From Bradyrhizobium ontarionense (lineage in GTDB: Bacteria > Pseudomonadota > Alphaproteobacteria > Rhizobiales > Xanthobacteraceae), in contig NZ_CP088156.1 in NCBI RefSeq assembly GCF_021088345.1, positions 5,952,001 through 6,016,000 on the forward strand: 64,000 bases of DNA. The letters run 5' to 3'. Below, one piece after another: positions 17,625-27,530 of this stretch. Below the pieces are notes generated by a model, which ran no database searches, was not told the origin of the DNA, and saw only the letters and a list, made by a program, of their open reading frames with translations. The number at the start of each line of letters is the position of its first letter. Positions within the stretch are counted from its first letter, which is position 1. The translations under genes and the position numbers were made by a program.

Positions 17625-18338
17625 CTACGCCGTCCGGCTATCCACGTGTCCGGCGCGGAGGCGCGCCATGGCTCGCTCGTTGGATCGCCGCCTCTCATCG
17701 AGCATGGAACGCGCGGATGCACGGATCTCCGCGATCATCTCAGGCGGTGCATTCCGCTCATTGATATCGAAAGGTGGCTTCGGATCGTATTCCAGCATCA
17801 GCTGCAGGCGCTTGGCGACCTCGGATCCGCATAGCTCTGCGGCGACCTGGAACGCGAAGTCTATCCCGGCTGTCACGCCGCCGCCGGAGATGCGATTGCG
17901 GTCCACCACGATACGGTCCTCGACGGGGATCGCGCCGAGTATTGCAAGCTGGTCACGCGAGAGCCAGTGGCACGCCGACCGATAGCCGTCCAGAAGACCC
18001 GCGCCCGCAAGGATGAAGCAGCCCGCGCAAACCGATGTGACATAGCGCGCGGTCGCGCCGGCCTTCGCCACGAAGGTCATGACCTCCAAATCGTCCATCA
18101 ACGCCATCTGGCCGGGCCCGCCGCCGACGCAGAGGACATCCAGTTGTGGGCAATCCGCGAAAGCGGTGGTCGGTAGCAACGTCAGGCCAACATCGCTCGT
18201 GATCGGCTCAATCCGTTTCCACAGCAGATGAATCCGCGCTCCGGGAAGACGCGCCAACACTTCGAACGGTCCCGTGACGTCGAGCTGGGTCATGCCGGGA
18301 AAGAACAGGAGGCCGATCTCTAAGGGGGTTGCAGTCAA
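17625..18338 (-). CDS. DJ-1/PfpI family protein (isonitrile hydratase-like)
   Basis: 237 residues, TTG start at 18338. Core motifs are MTQLDVTGPFEVL (conserved Asp), DVLCVGGGPGQ, the elbow SVCAGCFILAGAGLL and RNRISGGGVTAGIDFAF. The residue after the nucleophile Cys is Ala, where the paralogues at 4164 and 19528 and Pseudomonas InhA have Thr, so activity may differ. The C-terminal 40 residues are Arg-rich. It is convergent with the TPP enzyme and precedes a GlxA-type regulator on the same strand. A cytoplasmic hydratase or amidase-like role is inferred from the family. Confidence 0.75.
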   Translation of the reverse strand: MTATPLEIGLLFFPGMTQLDVTGPFEVLARLPGARIHLLWKRIEPITSDVGLTLLPTTAFADCPQLDVLCVGGGPGQMALMDDLEVMTFVAKAGATARYVTSVCAGCFILAGAGLLDGYRSACHWLSRDQLAILGAIPVEDRIVVDRNRISGGGVTAGIDFAFQVAAELCGSEVAKRLQLMLEYDPKPPFDINERNAPPEMIAEIRASARSMLDERRRSNERAMARLRAGHVDSRTA

Positions 18339-18496
18339 GAGGGCACCTCTATCGCTTCAGAAGCCTGATCTTCAAGGCTGAGAAGCCGAAGCACAACGGC
18401 GAGTTTCCCTCGTTTCACGCCAACTCAGCGTTGCTGGAAGAACTTACGCGAGCGTCGGGGCATCCTGGCAATGCTCCGATCGGTCGCTCACGCAAG

Positions 18497-19435
18497 TCAG
18501 GCGAGGCGCGCCGCGCGTCGCAGCGACTGCGGAGGCTGACCGAATGCGCGAATGAACGCTCTGCGCATCCGTTCGGGATCTCGAAATCCCGTGGTTTGCG
18601 CAACGTGCTCGATTGCTTCGCCCGAGGATTGTACCCGCTCCCGCGCCACCTCGACCCGCAACCGTTCCACGGCTTTGGAGGGTGTCGACCCCGTCTCGGC
18701 GATGAACGTGCGGACGAAATGTCGCGTGCTCAATCCGGTTTGTTCGGCAAGGGTCTCTGCTGTCAAATGCGCGTCGAGGTTCTCGCGCACCCAGGACAGC
18801 AGGCCGCCGAAACGGCCATTCGGTGTCTTCAGCTCGAGGAGTGAAGAGAATTGCGATTGTCCGCCGCTGCGGCGATGATAGAGCACGAGTTGCCGCGCTG
18901 TCGCCTGCGAAATCTTGTCGCCGTGATCTTCGGCGATCATGGCGAGCGCGAGATCTATCCCCGCGGTGACCCCAGCCGATGTCCACACGCCGCCATCCCT
19001 GGTGAAAATCTGGTCCGCCTCGAGTTTGACTTTGGGATAGCGTTTAATGAAGTCAGGTGCGAGCGACCAGTGCGTCGTTGCAAGGCGACCGTCCAGAATG
19101 CCCGCCTCGGCGAGCAGATACGCCCCGGAGCAAACGCTTGCGATCCGGACGCCGCGTCCGGCCATCTTTTGTATAAAGGAAATCGTCGACTTGCAGCGTA
19201 GCGCGGCGTCGACCCCCTCTCCACCAGCAACAAATAGTGTGGTGATTCTACTCGAGGGCCGCAGGCCGCGAGCCAGCATCTCGGTGCCGGAAGAACTGCG
19301 TACAGGGCCTGGCGCGATCGCAATGACCTGCACTGTGGGTGCGTTTCGGATCTGACGTCTCGCGATCTCAAAGACCGAGATCGGTCCAGCCGCGTCCAGC
19401 AACTGGAAATCGGGAAAGATCAGGAAGCCGATCAT
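18497..19435 (-). CDS. GlxA-type AraC-family regulator (DJ-1 domain + AraC HTH)
   Basis: 312 residues from ATG 19435, with GGA seven bases upstream; an ATG two codons earlier is possible. The N-terminal DJ-1/PfpI domain (about residues 1-185) has FQLLDAAGPISVF and RIASVCSGAYLLAEAGIL. The C-terminal AraC domain (about 210-312) has LAEQTGLSTRHFVRTFIAETG and a second HTH ending FRDPERMRRAFIRAFGQPP. Such proteins sense a metabolite and activate neighbouring genes. It sits between two isonitrile-hydratase-like genes, divergent from the 19528 copy, and probably controls one or both. Confidence 0.87.
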   Translation of the reverse strand: MIGFLIFPDFQLLDAAGPISVFEIARRQIRNAPTVQVIAIAPGPVRSSSGTEMLARGLRPSSRITTLFVAGGEGVDAALRCKSTISFIQKMAGRGVRIASVCSGAYLLAEAGILDGRLATTHWSLAPDFIKRYPKVKLEADQIFTRDGGVWTSAGVTAGIDLALAMIAEDHGDKISQATARQLVLYHRRSGGQSQFSSLLELKTPNGRFGGLLSWVRENLDAHLTAETLAEQTGLSTRHFVRTFIAETGSTPSKAVERLRVEVARERVQSSGEAIEHVAQTTGFRDPERMRRAFIRAFGQPPQSLRRAARLA

Positions 19436-19527
19436 GAGCATGTCCAATATTGAGGGAAATAAGCCATTTCGAGCCAAAGGCCATCATGACAGACTTACTT
19501 CGTCAAGCGCGATTTCAAGGTTGAGAA

Positions 19528-20214
19528 ATGTCGAACCCGTTGCAGATCGGTCTCCTGGTCTTTCCCCACGTCACTCAACTCGACCTAACCGGTCCCGCCC
19601 AGGTCTTTTCCAGTCTGCCGGATGTGGCCGTGCATCTGATCTGGAAACGCATTGAAGCGGTACCGAGTGACTCCGTGATCGCGCTGACGCCGACCACGAC
19701 GATGGCCGATTGCCCGCAGCTCGATGTGATTTGCGTTCCGGGCGGCTTTGGCACTGATGAGCTGATGCTGGACGAGGAAGTCCTCGAATTTCTGCGCAAG
19801 CAGGAGAAGGGCGCGAAGTACGTCACGTCCGTTTGTACCGGCTCGCTGGTGCTCGGTGCGGCCGGACTGCTGAAGGGCTACGAGGCGGCCACGCACTGGA
19901 CAGCCGTGGACGCTTTGCCGTTCTTCGGAGCGTCGGTATCGCGACAACGTGTATGCGTCGATCGCAATCGAATAACGGGCGGCGGTATCACTGCGGGGAT
20001 CGACTTCGCGCTGACATTGGTCTCGATGTTGATCAACCGGCAGGCGGCCGAAATGATCCAGCTTCGCATGGAGTACAATCCCGCACCCCCGTTCAATGCA
20101 GGCTCGCCGGAGACGGCGCCGGCGGAGGTCCTCGCCGCCATGAAGGAGCGGGTCGCACCTGCCCAGGCGCGACGGCTGGAGTTCGTCAGGCGAGCTGTCG
20201 GCACCAGCATATAA
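19528..20214 (+). CDS. DJ-1/PfpI family protein (isonitrile hydratase-like)
   Basis: 228 residues, ATG 19528 with AAGG seven bases upstream. Of the four superfamily members in the window it looks closest to Pseudomonas InhA: HVTQLDLTGPAQVFSSLP (conserved Asp), ADCPQLDVICVPGGFGT, the elbow SVCTGSLVLGAAGLL (Cys-Thr) and RNRITGGGITAGIDFAL. It may hydrate an isonitrile to an N-substituted formamide. It is divergent from the GlxA-type regulator, about 90 bases away. The substrate is not proven by sequence. Confidence 0.8.
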   Translation: MSNPLQIGLLVFPHVTQLDLTGPAQVFSSLPDVAVHLIWKRIEAVPSDSVIALTPTTTMADCPQLDVICVPGGFGTDELMLDEEVLEFLRKQEKGAKYVTSVCTGSLVLGAAGLLKGYEAATHWTAVDALPFFGASVSRQRVCVDRNRITGGGITAGIDFALTLVSMLINRQAAEMIQLRMEYNPAPPFNAGSPETAPAEVLAAMKERVAPAQARRLEFVRRAVGTSI

Positions 20215-20348
20215 CGAGGTGCCAGTAAGGCAGCCCGGAACAACCAGGAGCGAACGACAAGGTGGGGGCCAGGTTCGGCGCGTAGAACAGCGCCGGGCCA
20301 AGGGGAGATCATTGTTGAATTTTTCGCGTGACTGGAAAGGGCGGGCAT

Positions 20349-21617
20349 ATGGTGAACTATCGAGTTGCTGAGTACCGATCGCGGCATGTCCAGCTTCGGC
20401 GGTGGATGTTGGGGGTTGCCTTGGTGCTGTGTCCGTTCACGATAGCGGAGCGGGGGCGCGCCGCGGATCTTTCCGATGGCTCGGTCAAGATCGGCATCAT
20501 CAATGATCAAACGGGACCGCTATCAGATCTGGCCGGGCCAGGCTCCGTCGTTGCAGCCAAGATGGCCATCGAAGACTTTCGGCAATCGAAACCGGACTTG
20601 AAGGTTGAGATCGTGGTCGCCGACCATCAGAACAAGCCTGATATTGGCGTCCAGATCACGCGGAAATGGTTCGACGTCGACGGTGTCGATATGGTTGCGG
20701 ACGTTGGCAACTCGGCGGTCGCACTGGCCATCCAGTCGGTGGCACGTGACAAGAAAAAGATCGTCGCGTATGCGGCCGTGGGGACCACCGAGATCGGCGG
20801 CAAGCAATGTTCGCCGACCGGCCTGGTGTGGTTACATGACAACTACAACCTTGTTACCGGATCGGTACGAAGACTCGTGTCCGAGGGATATGATACCTGG
20901 TTCTTCATCGCTGCCGATTTCGCCTTCGGACGCAATATGATCGACGAATCCAAGCGTGTCCTTGCTGAGATGGGAGCAAAATCGCTCGGCGCTGTATTCC
21001 ATCCGTTGGGAAATGCTGACTATGGTTCGTTCCTGCTGCAGGCTCAGGCCTCCGGCGCCAAAGTTGTGGCGTTTGCCAACGCGGGCACACAACTCGTCAA
21101 CTCGATGAAGCAGTGGAACGAGTTTGGCATGAATACCGGGTCGCAGAAGCCCGTGGCCGAGCTCATGTTCCTGACGGATGTCCATGGCATGGGCGCCGAG
21201 ACGGCTCAGGGGCTTACGACGGTCACGGCCTGGTATTGGGCTCTCAACGACGAGACGCGCGCATTCGCTCAAAGGTTCTACAAACGTCACAACGCCATGC
21301 CGACCGCACCGCAGGCCTCGGTATATTCGGCTGTGACACACTATCTTAAGGCGGTGGCTGCCGCGGGAACGGATGAGACCCAGGCCGTTCTAGACAAAAT
21401 GCGGGCGTTGCCAGTTGACGATTTTTACGCCCGGGGAGCTCGGCTGCGTGCCGACAACAAGCTGATCCACGATTTCTATCTTGTTGAGGTCAAGAAGCCG
21501 TCAGAGATAACGACGCCATGGGACTACTACAAGGTGATCGAGAAGATTGCGGCGGCCGACGCCTATGAACCGCTGAACCGGAGCGAGTGCCCGTTGCTAA
21601 AGGCGCAAGGCAACTAG
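20349..21617 (+). CDS. Branched-chain-type ABC transporter, periplasmic binding protein
   Basis: 422 residues from ATG 20349, preceded by GGAAAGGG; a GTG seven codons earlier is less likely. A long signal peptide ends near GRAADL. The mature protein is a type-I periplasmic binding fold: VKIGIINDQTGPLSDLAGPG, then DGVDMVADVGNSAVALAI and AADFAFGRNMIDESK. It resembles the LivK/UrtA class that binds amino acids, amides or urea. It heads a five-gene transporter with ATPases, permeases and an amidohydrolase downstream, suggesting import of an N-acylated or amide-type substrate. Confidence 0.88.
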   Translation: MVNYRVAEYRSRHVQLRRWMLGVALVLCPFTIAERGRAADLSDGSVKIGIINDQTGPLSDLAGPGSVVAAKMAIEDFRQSKPDLKVEIVVADHQNKPDIGVQITRKWFDVDGVDMVADVGNSAVALAIQSVARDKKKIVAYAAVGTTEIGGKQCSPTGLVWLHDNYNLVTGSVRRLVSEGYDTWFFIAADFAFGRNMIDESKRVLAEMGAKSLGAVFHPLGNADYGSFLLQAQASGAKVVAFANAGTQLVNSMKQWNEFGMNTGSQKPVAELMFLTDVHGMGAETAQGLTTVTAWYWALNDETRAFAQRFYKRHNAMPTAPQASVYSAVTHYLKAVAAAGTDETQAVLDKMRALPVDDFYARGARLRADNKLIHDFYLVEVKKPSEITTPWDYYKVIEKIAAADAYEPLNRSECPLLKAQGN

Positions 21618-21632
21618 GGGCCGTGGAACTAA

Positions 21633-21666
21633 GTGCCCGGCGGGCGCCTCGACATGCGCGGGGCAC
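21633..21666. promoter_or_regulatory. Possible intercistronic hairpin after binding-protein gene
   Basis: GTGCCC (21633-21638) pairs with GGGCAC (21661-21666) around a GC-rich 22-base loop, 16 bases after the binding-protein stop codon and 70 bases before the first ATPase gene. Hairpins here often stabilise the binding-protein mRNA relative to the downstream genes. The stem is only 6 bp, so this is tentative. Confidence 0.3.
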
Positions 21667-21736
21667 CGCCGCCAGTTGCGGCTGAGGCCGATCGTAGAGA
21701 ACGCCGTGGTTGTCTCGTTTTGGGTGCGATAGGTCC

Positions 21737-22481
21737 GTGACCGAGTTTATGATCGAGGCCCACGGCCTCACGAAGGAATTCGAAGGCTTTTTTGCTGTCC
21801 GTGACGTTTCACTAAAGGTCCGCCGCGGCACCATCCACGCGCTGATCGGTCCGAACGGCGCCGGCAAGACCACCTGCTTCAATCTCCTGACCAAGTTCCT
21901 GCAACCTTCATTGGGCAGGATCATCTACAAGGGACGGGACATCACAGCCGCTGCGCCAGCGGATGTTGCGCGCCTCGGCCTGGTCCGCTCTTTCCAGATC
22001 TCGGCGGTGTTTCCTCACCTGACGGCCCTGGAGAATGTCCGTGTCGCGCTGCAGCGCCAGCACGGGCAATCGTTCGACTTCTGGCGCTCCAAGACGGTGC
22101 TCAACCGGTTCAACGGCCGGTCCCACGAGCTCCTGAACGACGTCGGCCTGAGCGAGTTCGCCAACACGCCAGCGGTTGAGATGCCCTATGGACGTAAGCG
22201 AGCGCTGGAGATCGCGACCACGCTGGCGCTCGATCCCGAGATGATGCTGCTGGACGAGCCTATGGCCGGCATGGGGCACGAGGACATCGAGAAGATCGCC
22301 GCGCTGATCAAGCGCATCTCCGCTAAATATACCATCCTCATGGTCGAGCATAATCTGAGCGTTGTCGCCAACCTGTCCGACGTCATCACCGTGCTGACCC
22401 GTGGCCAGGTGTTGGCGGAAGGCAACTACGCCGACCTGGCCAAAGACGAGCGCGTCAAGGAAGCCTATCTGGGAGCCGGAC

Positions 22482-22489
<8 letters not shown>
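21737..22489 (+). CDS. Branched-chain-type ABC transporter, ATP-binding subunit (LivG-like)
   Basis: 250 residues from GTG 21737 with AGGT upstream; an ATG four codons on is an alternative. Walker A is GPNGAGKTTCF, followed by the Q-loop region LVRSFQISAVFPHL, Walker B MMLLDEPMAGM and the H-loop VEHNL. The signature region MPYGRKRALEIATTLA replaces the usual LSGGQ with a LivG-like PYGxxR variant, which is normal for LivG proteins. It pairs with the LivF-like ATPase, whose start codon overlaps its end. Confidence 0.9.
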
Positions 22490-23231
<742 letters not shown>

Positions 23232-23251
23232 GGCAACAAGGTGGGAGAAAG

Positions 23252-24115
23252 ATGCAAGCCGTCTACGCACAGCTTCTGGTCGGACTGATCAACGGCTCGT
23301 TCTACGCGCTGCTCAGCCTCGGGCTTGCCGTGATCTTCGGCATGCTCAACATCATCAACTTCGCCCATGGCGCGCTCTACATGATGGGCGCGTTCTGCGC
23401 CTATTTCCTGCTGAACATCGGCGGCATCAACTACTGGTGGGCGCTGCTGCTAGCGCCGGTCATCGTCGGCATCTTCGGCATGATCCTGGAACGCACCCTG
23501 CTGCAGTGGCTTGCCGGGCTCGACCATCTCTATGGCCTGCTGCTCACCTTCGGCATCGCGCTGATCGTGCAGGGCATCTTCCAGAACTATTTCGGCTCCT
23601 CGGGCCTGCCTTACGCCATCCCTGATCAGCTCCGCGGCGGCATGAATCTCGGATTCATGTTCCTGCCCGTCTATCGTGGCTGGGTGGTCATCTTCTCGCT
23701 GGTGGTGTGTCTGGCGACCTGGTTCCTGATCGAGCGGACCCGGCTCGGCGCCTATCTGCGGGCGGAGACGGAGAATCCGACGCTGGTGCGCGCCTTCGGT
23801 ATCAACGTGCCGCGTATGATCACGCTCACCTACGGCCTCGGCGTCGGCCTCGCCGCGCTCGCCGGCGTGCTGTCGGCACCGATCAACCAGGTGCGGCCGC
23901 TGATGGGCGCCGACCTGATCATCGTCGTGTTCGCGGTAGTCGTGATCGGCGGCATGGGTTCGATCATGGGCTCCATCATCACCGGCTTTGCTCTCGGCGT
24001 GATCGAGGGACTGACCAAATATTTCTATCCCGAGGCTTCCAACACCGTGGTCTTCGTTCTGATGGTCCTGGTGCTGCTGGTGAAGCCGACGGGTCTGACC
24101 GGACGGGCGGCCTGA
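23252..24115 (+). CDS. Branched-chain-type ABC transporter, permease (LivH-like)
   Basis: 287 residues, ATG 23252 with GGTGGGAG upstream, 20 bases after the ATPase gene. About eight hydrophobic helices, opening with LLVGLINGSFYALLSLGLAV and the family motif GMLNIINFAHGALYMMGAF. The late segment VVIGGMGSIMGSIITGFALG is the conserved loop that contacts the ATPases. It is the first of the two permease subunits. Confidence 0.92.
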   Translation: MQAVYAQLLVGLINGSFYALLSLGLAVIFGMLNIINFAHGALYMMGAFCAYFLLNIGGINYWWALLLAPVIVGIFGMILERTLLQWLAGLDHLYGLLLTFGIALIVQGIFQNYFGSSGLPYAIPDQLRGGMNLGFMFLPVYRGWVVIFSLVVCLATWFLIERTRLGAYLRAETENPTLVRAFGINVPRMITLTYGLGVGLAALAGVLSAPINQVRPLMGADLIIVVFAVVVIGGMGSIMGSIITGFALGVIEGLTKYFYPEASNTVVFVLMVLVLLVKPTGLTGRAA

Positions 24116-24116
24116 C

Positions 24117-25085
24117 ATGACATCGATCACCGACGAGACTCTGCCGATCACCCCGCGCGCGATGCGCGACGAGATGATCGTGTTCGTCATCATGGCGGCG
24201 CTGCTCGCCATCGTGCCCTGGACGGGGATCTACCCGTTCTTCGTCATGCAGGCGCTGTGCTTTGCGCTGCTCGCCTGCGCCTTCAACCTGCTGATCGGCT
24301 ATGGCGGTCTGCTGTCGTTCGGGCACGCGATGTTCTTAGGGACGGCTGGCTATTGCAGCGCGCACGCACTGAAAGTATGGGGTCTGCCGCCCGAACTCGG
24401 CATCATCGTCGGTATCCTGGCCGCCTGCGCGCTCAGCGTCGTTACTGGCTACATCTCGATCCGGCGCCAGGGCATCTATTTCTCGATGATCACCCTGGCA
24501 TTGTCGCAGCTACTATACTTCATCTACTTGCAGATCCCGTTCACCCACGGCGAAGACGGAATTCAGGGCATCCCGCAAGGACACATGTTCGGCGTCCTCG
24601 ATCTCTCCAAGTCGACCACCCTCTATTACGTCGTGACGGTCGGGTTTCTCGGCGGGTTTCTCCTGATCTACCGCACCATCAATTCGCCCTTCGGCGAAGT
24701 GCTGAAAGCGATCCGCGAGAACGAGCCGCGCGCGATTTCGCTGGGTTACAAGACGGACCAGTACAAGCTGCTCGCCTATATCCTTTCGGGCTCGCTGGCC
24801 GGTCTGGCCGGCGCGCTGAAGGTTTTCGTGGCGCAGAATGCTTCGCTGACCGACGTACACTGGAGCATGTCCGGCGAGATCGTGCTGATGACGCTGGTGG
24901 GTGGTCTTGGCACGGTGTTCGGGCCGGTGGTGGGCGCCTTCGTGATCGTGGCCATGCAGGAATACCTGGCCGGCTTCGGCCAGTGGGTGCAGGTGATCCA
25001 GGGCGTGATCTTTGTCGCCTGTGTGCTTTTGTTCCGTCGCGGCATCGTCGGTGAAATTGCTCGAATTGGAAACCGGTCGCTTTGA
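24117..25085 (+). CDS. Branched-chain-type ABC transporter, permease (LivM-like)
   Basis: 322 residues. ATG 24117 comes one base after the stop codon of the LivH-like gene, so translation is coupled. Multiple hydrophobic helices; LLIGYGGLLSFGHAMFLGTA is the LivM signature near residue 58, and LMTLVGGLGTVFGPVVGAF is the ATPase-contact loop near the end. A 35-residue cytoplasmic N-terminus precedes the first helix. It completes the importer with the LivH-like permease and two ATPases. Confidence 0.92.
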   Translation: MTSITDETLPITPRAMRDEMIVFVIMAALLAIVPWTGIYPFFVMQALCFALLACAFNLLIGYGGLLSFGHAMFLGTAGYCSAHALKVWGLPPELGIIVGILAACALSVVTGYISIRRQGIYFSMITLALSQLLYFIYLQIPFTHGEDGIQGIPQGHMFGVLDLSKSTTLYYVVTVGFLGGFLLIYRTINSPFGEVLKAIRENEPRAISLGYKTDQYKLLAYILSGSLAGLAGALKVFVAQNASLTDVHWSMSGEIVLMTLVGGLGTVFGPVVGAFVIVAMQEYLAGFGQWVQVIQGVIFVACVLLFRRGIVGEIARIGNRSL

Positions 25086-25159
25086 CGACGGTCCCATTTT
25101 GTTAGGAAAGCCGAGCATTTTCAGAGCGTTCTGATCGACGCCACATGGGACGGAAATAG

Positions 25160-26653
25160 ATGAGCAAATACGACCTGGTCATCTGCCGCGGACGAGTGAT
25201 CGATCCGGAGACGAACTTCAATGGAATCGCTGACGTTGCAATCAAGGACGGCAAGATTGCGATCGTCGGCGATGGGCTGGAGGCCGGCGAGGATACGATC
25301 GATGCGCAAGGCCTGATCGTCAGCCCCGGCTTCATTGACATTCATGCGCACGGACAATCGATCCCGGCCGATCGCATGCAGGCTTTTGATGGCGTAACCA
25401 CAGCGCTGGAGCTCGAGCTTGGGGTCCTTCCGGTTGGAAGATGGTATGCGGAACAGGCCCATATGGGACGGGTTCTCAACTATGGCGCATCGGTCGGCTG
25501 GGTGTTCGGCCGTATCGCGACGATGACCGCGCAGCAGGTCGCCCCAGGTCTTGAAGGCATGGGCCGCGCGACAGGCGACAGGCGGTGGATCGACAACGTG
25601 GCGAGCCCCGAGGAGTTGGACGATATCCTGGACCGGGTCGATACAGGTTTGCGAGAAGGGGGACTCGGGATAGGTTTTCCAAATGGGTATGCTCCCGGGA
25701 CGGGTATGAAGGAATTATCGCAGCTCTGCGAGCTCGCCGCGCATTCAGGCGTGCCGACATTTACCCATATCGCGTACATGTCCAATGTTGATCCGCGCAG
25801 CTCCATCGATGCCTATACCCGGCTCATCGGACTCGCAGGGTCGACCGGCGCGCATATGCACATTTGCCACTTCAACAGCACCAGCCTTCACGACGTGGAG
25901 CGGGCGGCCAGGCTGGTTTCGACCGCCCAGTTGCAAGGGTTGAAGGTCACGGTCGAGGCCTACCCGTACGGAACAGGATCGACCGTAGTGAGCGCCGAGT
26001 TCTTCTCGGATCGCGACTTCGCGGCACGCATGGGATCGGACTATGGGAGCATCGAGCTTCTGGTCGATCGTCGTCGGCTTCGAAATCGGGAGGACTTGGT
26101 CGACTGCCAATCGAAGGACCCCGGCGCCCTGGTGCTGCTGCATTTCCTCGACGTGGCGGTTAACCCGTGGCATCGAGACCTGCTTGATATCGCCGTCATG
26201 TTTCCCGGTGGGGCCATCGCGTCCGATGCCATGCCGTGGACGCTGGCCAATGGTACCACCTACACCGGCGACGAGTGGCCGCTCCCGGCCGACGCGACGT
26301 CGCATCCACGCTCGTCCGGCACGTTTTCTAAGTTTCTGCGCGAGTGGGTTCATGAGCGCCGCGAGATGTCGTTGATCGATGGCATTCGCAAGTGCAGTTT
26401 GATACCTGCCCAGATTCTGGAGCCTGGCACGCCGCAGATGCGGACCAAGGGACGCGTGCAGCCCGGCTGCGATGCCGATCTTGTCGTTTTCGACCTCAAT
26501 CGGCTGTCTGATCGCGCCGATTTCCATCACATGAATGCGCCAAGCCAGGGCGTCGCGCATCTGCTGGTGAATGGCGAAAGTGTCATTTCAGATGGCGAAC
26601 TTTCGCTTGCCGCTCGCCCAGGACGGCCCGTTCGAAGGCGCCTGGAGCGCTGA
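25160..26653 (+). CDS. Amidohydrolase, D-aminoacylase / N-acyl-D-amino-acid deacylase-like
   Basis: 497 residues, ATG 25160 with GGGACGG upstream, 75 bases after the LivM-like gene. It carries the amidohydrolase core: LIVSPGFIDIHAHGQSI (HxH metal ligands), a conserved Cys absent from the expected ELGVxxC region (ELELGVLPVGRWYAEQ instead), HICHFNSTSL and GAIASDAMPW (metal Asp). The late motif GRVQPGCDADLVVFDL is typical of D-aminoacylase and dihydroorotase-like proteins. It probably removes an N-acyl or amide group from the imported compound in the cytoplasm. The substrate cannot be read from sequence. Confidence 0.8.
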   Translation: MSKYDLVICRGRVIDPETNFNGIADVAIKDGKIAIVGDGLEAGEDTIDAQGLIVSPGFIDIHAHGQSIPADRMQAFDGVTTALELELGVLPVGRWYAEQAHMGRVLNYGASVGWVFGRIATMTAQQVAPGLEGMGRATGDRRWIDNVASPEELDDILDRVDTGLREGGLGIGFPNGYAPGTGMKELSQLCELAAHSGVPTFTHIAYMSNVDPRSSIDAYTRLIGLAGSTGAHMHICHFNSTSLHDVERAARLVSTAQLQGLKVTVEAYPYGTGSTVVSAEFFSDRDFAARMGSDYGSIELLVDRRRLRNREDLVDCQSKDPGALVLLHFLDVAVNPWHRDLLDIAVMFPGGAIASDAMPWTLANGTTYTGDEWPLPADATSHPRSSGTFSKFLREWVHERREMSLIDGIRKCSLIPAQILEPGTPQMRTKGRVQPGCDADLVVFDLNRLSDRADFHHMNAPSQGVAHLLVNGESVISDGELSLAARPGRPVRRRLER

Positions 26654-27179
26654 TCAAGCTCGAACCGCGGGGGGCGACCGAGGAGGCCGGTATACGGTGT
26701 TTCGGCCAAGATCGTGAGATCCGGCTCGAAGCCGCGAGTTGCTCAGGCAAGTGCGTCGACGGACCTGCTGAAGGTGCCGGAACGCTGCGATGGCTCCGTG
26801 TCGGCGAGACCTTCGAGAAGGACGACGGAGAATGGAAACTGGGACGACAGACGGGCCGGGGTAGGCGGGACTGGAACGCGGGGCGTCACGCGGCCGATCT
26901 CGTTAGCGGCGAACCTCTCGGTTACGGTACCGTGGCCTTACAAGCGGCCGGAATGAGGGGCAGTTCCGCAACGGCAATCGCCACTACCTTGCAGGAGGGT
27001 ATCGTGAAAATGGGGTTTGGGTAAGGCCGGGTATTAATCCGGGTGTCGAACTCTATAGGCCAAGTCCAAAACTGCATATTATCAAATTCTTAGATTGATA
27101 GGTGTGGCGGACACACTCTCCGCCAGCGCCTCAGTGAAGACGATACCCCAATCGCGGATGCGGGCGAACGTCTCAACCT
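26654..27179. other. Intergenic with possible coding debris
   Basis: About 525 bases between the amidohydrolase and a chimeric pseudogene. The left 350 bases are GC-rich and open in one plus frame (26714-26956), but there is no recognisable motif. The right part (27040-27110) is AT-rich. On the minus strand next to the pseudogene, a frame reading VETFARIRDWGIVF suggests another decayed gene that I cannot name. Confidence 0.35.
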
Positions 27180-27530
27180 TCAGCCCATCGGGTAGAGGAT
27201 CTCCTTCGACACTGCGTCGATCTTGGTGAGGACATCCGCGTCCAAGGTCAGGTCGGCGGCCGCTAGGATATCGTCGAGCTGGTCGGGATGTGTCGCGCCG
27301 ACGATGGTCGAGGCGACGAAGTCATGCTGCTTGCTCCACGCCGTGGCCAGCGTGACCACGGAGATCCCGGCTTCCGCGGCGATCGCGGCGAAGCGCTCGG
27401 TCGAGGTCAGGGTCTTGTCGTTGACGAAGCGTCGCGCCATCGTTGCCTGACGGCCGCCCATTTTGAGGTAGTTGCTGAAACGCGCGCCCGCCGGCAGCTT
27501 GTCGCCATTGTACTTGCCGGACAGCGCGCC
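27180..27530 (-). pseudogene. C-terminal fragment of aldo/keto reductase
   Basis: About 117 residues remain, from ALSGKYNGDKLPAGARF to the C-terminus AVSKEILYPMG. The fragment matches the last third of aldo/keto reductases, including ISVVTLATAWSKQHDFVAST and IVGATHPDQLDDILAA, the NADPH-phosphate-binding end of the barrel. The catalytic Asp-Tyr-Lys-His part is missing. Upstream, the same reading frame continues into unrelated sequence that resembles a TonB receptor, so the fragment is the right half of a recombination scar next to an integrase gene. It should not be functional. Confidence 0.75.
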
